A DNA stretch of 17,423 bases from Azotobacter vinelandii (GTDB lineage: Bacteria > Pseudomonadota > Gammaproteobacteria > Pseudomonadales > Pseudomonadaceae), in NCBI RefSeq assembly GCF_001571105.1, contig NZ_BCTD01000091.1. One strand, given 5' to 3'. The position numbers were made by a program, and so were the translations under genes. Of the stretch, positions 13,746-17,423 are shown one piece after another (position 1 is the first letter of the stretch; each line of letters starts with the position of its first letter). The notes under the pieces were generated by a model, which was given only the letters and a program-made list of their open reading frames with translations, was not told the DNA's origin and did no database searches.

Positions 13746-14921
13746 ATGACCCGTCCGGAATCCTTGCCGGCTCCGTTGGCGGCAACCATGCCCTGGGCCA
13801 GCTATTTCGCCGTCTGTGCCGCGGTGGTCAGCGTCGGGCTGGCGCTCGGCCTGAGCCTGCCGCTGGTTTCCCTGCGCCTGGAGAGCTGGGGGCATGGCCC
13901 CTTCGCCATCGGTGCGATGGCGGCGATGCCGGGCATCGGCGTGCTGCTCGGCGCCTCCCTGGCCGGGCGCCTGGCGACGCTCTTCGGCGCGGCGCGGCTG
14001 ATGCGCCTGAGCCTGCTGGTCGGGGCGCTGTCGGTGGCGCTACTGGCCCTCCTGCCGAGCTATCCGTTGTGGCTGCTGCTGCGCCTGTGGCTCGGCGTGA
14101 CCCTGACCCTGGTATTCATCCTCGGCGAGAGCTGGATCAATCAACTGGCGGTGGAGGCCTGGCGTGGCCGGCTGGTGGCGCTGTATGGCACCGGCTACGC
14201 GCTGAGCCAGTTGTCCGGGCCGCTGCTGCTGACCTGGCTGGGAACCGCCGGCGATGCCGGCTTCTGGGGCGCGGTGCTGCTGATGTTCGGCGGCGCTCTG
14301 CTCCTGCGCGGCGCGCATGGCGCGCCGCGGATGGAGGCCCGCGAGGGCGGCGGGCGCGGGCTGTTCGGTTTCTGCCGGCAGTTGCCGACGGTGGCCTGGG
14401 CGGTGGTGCTGTTCGCCTCCTTCGAAACCATGATCCTCACCCTGCTGCCGCTCTACGGTCTGCGCCAGGGGCTGGAGCAGACGACCGCGCTGCATCTGGC
14501 CAGCACCGTGGTGATCGGCGATGCGCTGCTGCAACTGCCGCTCGGCTGGCTCGCCGACCGACTGCCGCGCCAGGCGTTGTTCCGTATCTGCGGTCTGGTC
14601 CTGCTGCTGACCAGCCTGGCGATGCCGGCACTGCTGCGAAGCGCATTCATCTGGCCGTTGCTGATCCTGTTCGGCGCCAGCGCCGGCGGCCTGTTCACCC
14701 TGGCCCTGATCCTCGTCGGCGAGCGCTTTCGCGATGCGGCGCTGGTTCGCGCCAATGCCCAAGTGGCCCGCCTGTGGGGTATCGGCTGCCTGCTCGGGCC
14801 GCTTGCCACCGGCGCGGCCAGCCAGTGGCTGAGCGGTCATGCGCTGCCGCTCCTGATGGCCGTCGGTGCAGCCGGTTTCCTTCTGCTCGCCGCGCGTCGC
14901 CCGGCATTCGCTTCAGAATAG
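13746..14921 (+). CDS. MFS transporter (YcaD-like)
   Basis: A 391-residue inner-membrane carrier with about twelve hydrophobic segments in two halves. The cytoplasmic loop after TM2 (SLAGRLATLFGAARLMRLS) is the MFS motif-A position, with a weak match to GxLaDrxGrkr, and its C-half counterpart is LGWLADRLPRQ near 265-275. A short hydrophilic loop with EAREGGGRG near 195-205 separates the halves. Length and pattern resemble the YcaD subgroup, and it corresponds in position to P. aeruginosa PA5311. The ATG at 13746 is 15 nt after the dehydrogenase stop, with a weak GAGGG upstream, so co-transcription is likely. It could import an amine or export a catabolite; the substrate is not known. Its last 9 nt overlap the convergent oxidoreductase gene. 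Confidence 0.88.
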   Translation: MTRPESLPAPLAATMPWASYFAVCAAVVSVGLALGLSLPLVSLRLESWGHGPFAIGAMAAMPGIGVLLGASLAGRLATLFGAARLMRLSLLVGALSVALLALLPSYPLWLLLRLWLGVTLTLVFILGESWINQLAVEAWRGRLVALYGTGYALSQLSGPLLLTWLGTAGDAGFWGAVLLMFGGALLLRGAHGAPRMEAREGGGRGLFGFCRQLPTVAWAVVLFASFETMILTLLPLYGLRQGLEQTTALHLASTVVIGDALLQLPLGWLADRLPRQALFRICGLVLLLTSLAMPALLRSAFIWPLLILFGASAGGLFTLALILVGERFRDAALVRANAQVARLWGIGCLLGPLATGAASQWLSGHALPLLMAVGAAGFLLLAARRPAFASE

Positions 14922-16229
14922 CTCCCGGAGCCGGTACCACAACATGCCGAGGGCCAGCAGCGGCGCACGCAGGCGGGGGCCGCCGGGGAAGGTGCGGTGC
15001 GGCACCCGGGCGAACAGTTCGAAGCCGTGGCTATGTTGTCCGGCGATGGCTTCGGCGAGCAGCCGACCGGCCAGGTGGGTGGCGTTCAGCCCGTGGCCGG
15101 AGTAGGCCTGGGCGTAGTAGACGTTGGGCCGTCCGGGCAGGCGGCCGATCTGCGGCAGGCGGTTGGCGCCGATGCCAATCAGCCCGCTCCACTGGTAGTC
15201 GATCCGCACCCCGGCCAGTTGCGGGAACACCTCGAGCATCTTCGGCCGCATGTAGGCGGCGATGTCCCGCGGATCGCGCCCCGAATAGTGGCAGGCGCCG
15301 CCGAACAGCAGGCGGCGGTCGGCCGACAGGCGGAAGTAGTCGAGCACCGCGCGCATGTCGCTGACCGCCAGGTTCTGCGGCAGCAACTCGGTGGCCAGAG
15401 TGGAGGAGAGCGGCTCGGTGGCGATGATATAGCTGCCGGCCGGCAGCACCTTGCCGGCCAGTTCCGGCTCCAGGTCGCCGATATGCGCGTTGCCGGCGAG
15501 CACCAGGCTGGCGGCATGGACCCGGCCGCCAGCGGTGTGCACGCAGACTTCCTGGCCGTGATCGATCCGGAGCGCCGCCGAGCGCTCGAACAGGCGCACG
15601 CCGAGCGAGCGCGCCACGGCGGCTTCGCCGAGCAGCAGCCTGAGCGGGTGCAGGTGGCCCGAACCACGGTCCAGCAGGCCGCCGCGGTAGCGCCGCGAGC
15701 CGATCGCCTCGTGCATCCGGTCGGCCTCCAGAAGGCGTAGCTCGTGGCGGTAGCCGAGGGCCTGCAGTTCGGCGCATTCGGCCTTCAGATGCTCGAGGTG
15801 CCGCGCCCGGGTGGCCAGCTCGCAGTAGCCCCAGGTCAGGTCGCAGTCGATGGCATGGCGCTCGATCCGCCGGCGGACGATCTCCAGCGACTCCAGGCCC
15901 AGCAGCTTCAGGGCACGGACGCCGTCCGCGCCGAGCAGCGGACGGAAGCGTTCGAGGTCGTGGCCGAAGCCGCGGATCAGTTGTCCGCCGTTGCGTCCGC
16001 TGGCACCCCAGCCGAGCACGCGGGCCTCCAGCAGGATCACCGAGAGGCCGCGCTCGGCCAGTTCGAGGGCGGTGTTGATGCCGCTGAAGCCGCCGCCGAC
16101 CACGCAGACATCGGCCTGCAGTTCGCCTTCCAGGGCGGGAAACTCCGGTCGCGGCCCGGTCGTGGCGGCGTAGTAGGAGGGCGCGTGTCCGTCGTCGGCG
16201 GCGGACGTGCCCGGCAATGCTGCTTTCAT
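14913..16229 (-). CDS. pauB: FAD-dependent amine oxidoreductase, DAO family (PauB/PuuB/OrdL-like)
   Basis: A 438-residue FAD enzyme. The ATG at 16229 follows AGGAG and is preferred to the upstream open frame, which overlaps the regulator gene. Features: dinucleotide-binding motif VVGGGFSG at 43-50 with Glu68 (ILLEAR) binding the FAD ribose, then GWGASGRNGGQL at 73-84 typical of the gamma-glutamylputrescine oxidase/OrdL group, and a C-terminal NVYYAQAYSGHGLNATHLAGRLLAEAI that closes the FAD site. In P. aeruginosa the gene at this place (PA5309) is pauB4, which oxidises glutamylated polyamines to aldehydes with H2O2 production; the aldehyde would go to the neighbouring dehydrogenase. It lies 13 nt after the Lrp-family regulator and is probably in one operon with it. 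Enzyme family is firm, substrate inferred. Confidence 0.9.
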   Translation of the reverse strand: MKAALPGTSAADDGHAPSYYAATTGPRPEFPALEGELQADVCVVGGGFSGINTALELAERGLSVILLEARVLGWGASGRNGGQLIRGFGHDLERFRPLLGADGVRALKLLGLESLEIVRRRIERHAIDCDLTWGYCELATRARHLEHLKAECAELQALGYRHELRLLEADRMHEAIGSRRYRGGLLDRGSGHLHPLRLLLGEAAVARSLGVRLFERSAALRIDHGQEVCVHTAGGRVHAASLVLAGNAHIGDLEPELAGKVLPAGSYIIATEPLSSTLATELLPQNLAVSDMRAVLDYFRLSADRRLLFGGACHYSGRDPRDIAAYMRPKMLEVFPQLAGVRIDYQWSGLIGIGANRLPQIGRLPGRPNVYYAQAYSGHGLNATHLAGRLLAEAIAGQHSHGFELFARVPHRTFPGGPRLRAPLLALGMLWYRLRELF

Positions 16230-16242
16230 CGCTGGCTCCTCA

Positions 16243-16731
16243 TTATTCCGGTACCGGCAGTTCGAGGCTTTCCTTGACCTCCTCCATGACGATGTAGCTC
16301 TTCGATTCGCGCACATGGGGGAGCTTGAGCAGGATGTCGCCGAGCAGCTTGCGGTAGGAGGCCATTTCCGGGATGCGTGTCTTGAGCAGGTAATCGAAGT
16401 CGCCGGACACCAGATGGCATTCCAGCACCTGGGGCAGCTTCAGCACCGCCCGGCGGAACTCCTCGAAGATATCACCGGACTTGTACGCCAGGCTGATCTC
16501 CACGAACACCAGCAGGCCGGCCTTCAGGTACTGGGGATTGAGTCGCGCCGCATAGCCGAGGATGAAGCCTTCGCGCTCCAGGCGGCGGACCCGCTCGGTG
16601 CAGGGCGTGGTGGACAGGCCGACCCGCTCGCCCAGCTCGGTGAGGGAGACGCGTCCCTCCTGTTGCAGGATGCGCAGGATGTGGCGGTCGATCCGGTCCA
16701 GTTCGCGCTGGCTCTGGTGCTGGGTTCTCAC
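16243..16731 (-). CDS. dadR: Lrp/AsnC-family transcription regulator, probable DadR
   Basis: A 162-residue regulator starting at a GTG (16731) with AGGAG eight nucleotides upstream. The N-terminal winged helix-turn-helix (about 11-60) has the recognition part LTELGERVGLSTTPCTERVRRLEREGFI, nearly the Lrp consensus. The C-terminal RAM domain (about 68-150) has the VSGDFDYLLKTRI strand that binds the effector amino acid in this family. It is divergent from dadA, which Lrp-type DadR activates in response to L-alanine in P. aeruginosa (PA5308). It is co-directional with pauB, 13 nt apart. A hairpin (16745-16760) lies directly before the ribosome binding site. It could be named lrp; the adjacency to dadA makes dadR the more specific call. 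Confidence 0.93.
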   Translation of the reverse strand: MRTQHQSQRELDRIDRHILRILQQEGRVSLTELGERVGLSTTPCTERVRRLEREGFILGYAARLNPQYLKAGLLVFVEISLAYKSGDIFEEFRRAVLKLPQVLECHLVSGDFDYLLKTRIPEMASYRKLLGDILLKLPHVRESKSYIVMEEVKESLELPVPE

Positions 16732-16744
16732 GAGGAGTTCTCCT

Positions 16745-16760
16745 GGCGAAAGCGTTCGCC
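16745..16760 (-). promoter_or_regulatory. Inverted repeat in the dadR leader next to its ribosome binding site
   Basis: GGCGAA (16745-16750) and TTCGCC (16755-16760) form a perfect 6-bp stem with a 4-nt loop in the dadR message, immediately upstream of AGGAG. The AGGAG itself lies in a second palindrome (AGGAG AA CTCCT). Either could affect translation or be an operator; neither is known. Confidence 0.35.
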
Positions 16761-16792
16761 TTCGGAAAAAAGTTTGAATATCGGTCCCGAAA

Positions 16793-16825
16793 CAGTGAAA
16801 GCCACTGGTTTTGGCTTCTTATACT
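16793..16825 (+). promoter_or_regulatory. dadA promoter region with candidate regulator site
   Basis: TATACT (16820-16825) is a near-consensus -10; no good -35 is found at 16-18 nt. Instead the inverted repeat CAGTG-N5-CACTG (16793-16807), extended by flanking AAA/TTT, covers the -35 position. This fits a promoter that needs an activator such as DadR. The intergenic stretch 16760-16830 is noticeably more AT-rich than its surroundings, as is common for Lrp sites. Confidence 0.5.
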
Positions 16826-16865
16826 GTAGACATTCAAGGTTTTCAGCTCGCACGGAGAGACCGTC

Positions 16866-17423
16866 ATGCGCGTACTGGTACTTGGCAGCGGGGTGATCGG
16901 CACCACCACGGCCTACTATCTGGCCCGGGCCGGTTTCGAGGTGGTGGTGGTCGACCGCGCCGAGGCGCCGGCCATGGAGACCAGCTTCGCCAACGCCGGC
17001 CAGGTGTCGCCCGGCTACGCCTCGCCCTGGGCGGCTCCCGGCGTGCCGCTCAAGGCGCTCAAGTGGCTGTTCGAGCGCCATGCGCCGCTGGCCATCAGGC
17101 CGACCGCGGACTGGCGCCAGTACCTCTGGCTGGCGCAGATGCTGCGCAACTGCACCGCCGGGCGCTATGCGCTGAACAAGGAGCGCATGGTGCGCCTGTC
17201 CGAGTACAGCCGCGACTGCCTCGACGAACTGCGCGCCGAGACCGGTATCGACTATGAAGGCCGCCAACTGGGTACCACCCAGTTGTTCCGTACCCAGCGG
17301 CAACTGGATGCCGCGGGCAAGGACATCGCCGTGTTGGCGCGCTCCGGGGTGCCCTACGAACTGCTCGACCGCGCCGGCATCGCCCGCGTCGAGCCGGCCC
17401 TGGCCGGCGTCGCCGACAGGCTC
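16866..17423 (+). CDS. dadA: D-amino acid dehydrogenase DadA, N-terminal part (3' end beyond window)
   Basis: The first 186 residues of a membrane-associated FAD flavoprotein that oxidises D-alanine and other D-amino acids to 2-oxo acids, passing electrons to the respiratory chain. The ATG at 16866 has GGAGAGA at 16854-16860. The FAD-binding motif VLGSGVIG is at 5-12, with Asp30 ending the second strand. The family signature NAGQVSPGYASPWAAPGVPLKALKW starts at residue 43 and matches the DadA family closely. The gene runs off the window with about 245 residues expected still to come. It is divergent from dadR, 134 nt away, and in Pseudomonas usually precedes the alanine racemase dadX; what follows here is not visible. 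Confidence 0.97.
   Translation, partial: MRVLVLGSGVIGTTTAYYLARAGFEVVVVDRAEAPAMETSFANAGQVSPGYASPWAAPGVPLKALKWLFERHAPLAIRPTADWRQYLWLAQMLRNCTAGRYALNKERMVRLSEYSRDCLDELRAETGIDYEGRQLGTTQLFRTQRQLDAAGKDIAVLARSGVPYELLDRAGIARVEPALAGVADRL

Noticed and set aside
12090..13895. 601-codon minus-strand frame opposite the aldehyde dehydrogenase
   Set aside because: Gln/Arg/His-rich shadow, typical of GC-rich DNA, and it runs through the rpmG terminator.
14069..15364. Plus-strand frame spanning the MFS and oxidoreductase junction
   Set aside because: Arg/Ala-rich shadow without motifs; both real genes are clear.

Overview
This is a very GC-rich window (with a strong G/C preference at third codon positions) from a gammaproteobacterium of the Pseudomonas/Azotobacter group. 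Every housekeeping gene looks pseudomonad: folA, ftsY-ftsE-ftsX, a 284-residue rpoH, cysteine-free L33 and near-cysteine-free L28, a polyamine-catabolism dehydrogenase and oxidase, and a divergent dadR/dadA pair. A group II intron remnant and a gene order shuffled relative to Pseudomonas aeruginosa make Azotobacter a good guess. The genus is an inference, not proven.

Layout, left to right. (1) 1-825 is the end of a DMT/EamA exporter whose base composition is less GC-rich than its neighbours. (2) 839-3590, minus strand, is a two-gene unit: a DUF2868 membrane protein followed, with an 8-nt overlap, by a DUF3482 GTPase. Its function is unknown and it is the least understood system here. (3) 3694-4806, minus strand, is a lipoprotein glycerophosphodiester phosphodiesterase. 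(4) 4937-5452 is folA, apparently without a ribosome binding site and possibly leaderless. (5) 5453-5723 has no intact gene but carries domains V and VI of a group II intron (5600-5669) with decayed catalytic positions. (6) 5724-8751 is ftsY-ftsE-ftsX with 4-nt start/stop overlaps and a strong terminator, followed by rpoH (8856-9710) with its own promoters.

(7) 9790-11367, minus strand, is a periplasmic peptide-binding protein, convergent with rpoH. (8) 11487-12150 is the rpmB-rpmG ribosomal protein operon with a strong promoter, a leader of roughly 170 nt with competing hairpins, and a near-perfect terminator. (9) 12174-14921 is an aldehyde dehydrogenase (PauC/KauB-like) followed by an MFS transporter. 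(10) 14913-16731, minus strand, is an Lrp-family regulator (DadR-like) and a PauB-like FAD oxidoreductase; the oxidoreductase overlaps the MFS gene tail to tail by 9 nt. (11) 16866-end is the start of dadA, divergent from dadR.

Working together: genes 9-11 form an amine and amino-acid catabolic neighbourhood (putrescine-type oxidation to aldehyde and acid, and D-alanine oxidation) under an Lrp-type regulator. ftsY-ftsE-ftsX-rpoH couples membrane protein targeting, divisome control and the heat-shock sigma factor. From remembered P. aeruginosa gene order, glpQ/folA, ftsY-rpoH and PA5308-PA5317 lie in three separate places, two of them on opposite sides of oriC. The joins folA|ftsY and rpoH|peptide-binding gene are therefore probable rearrangement points, and the intron remnant sits at the first.
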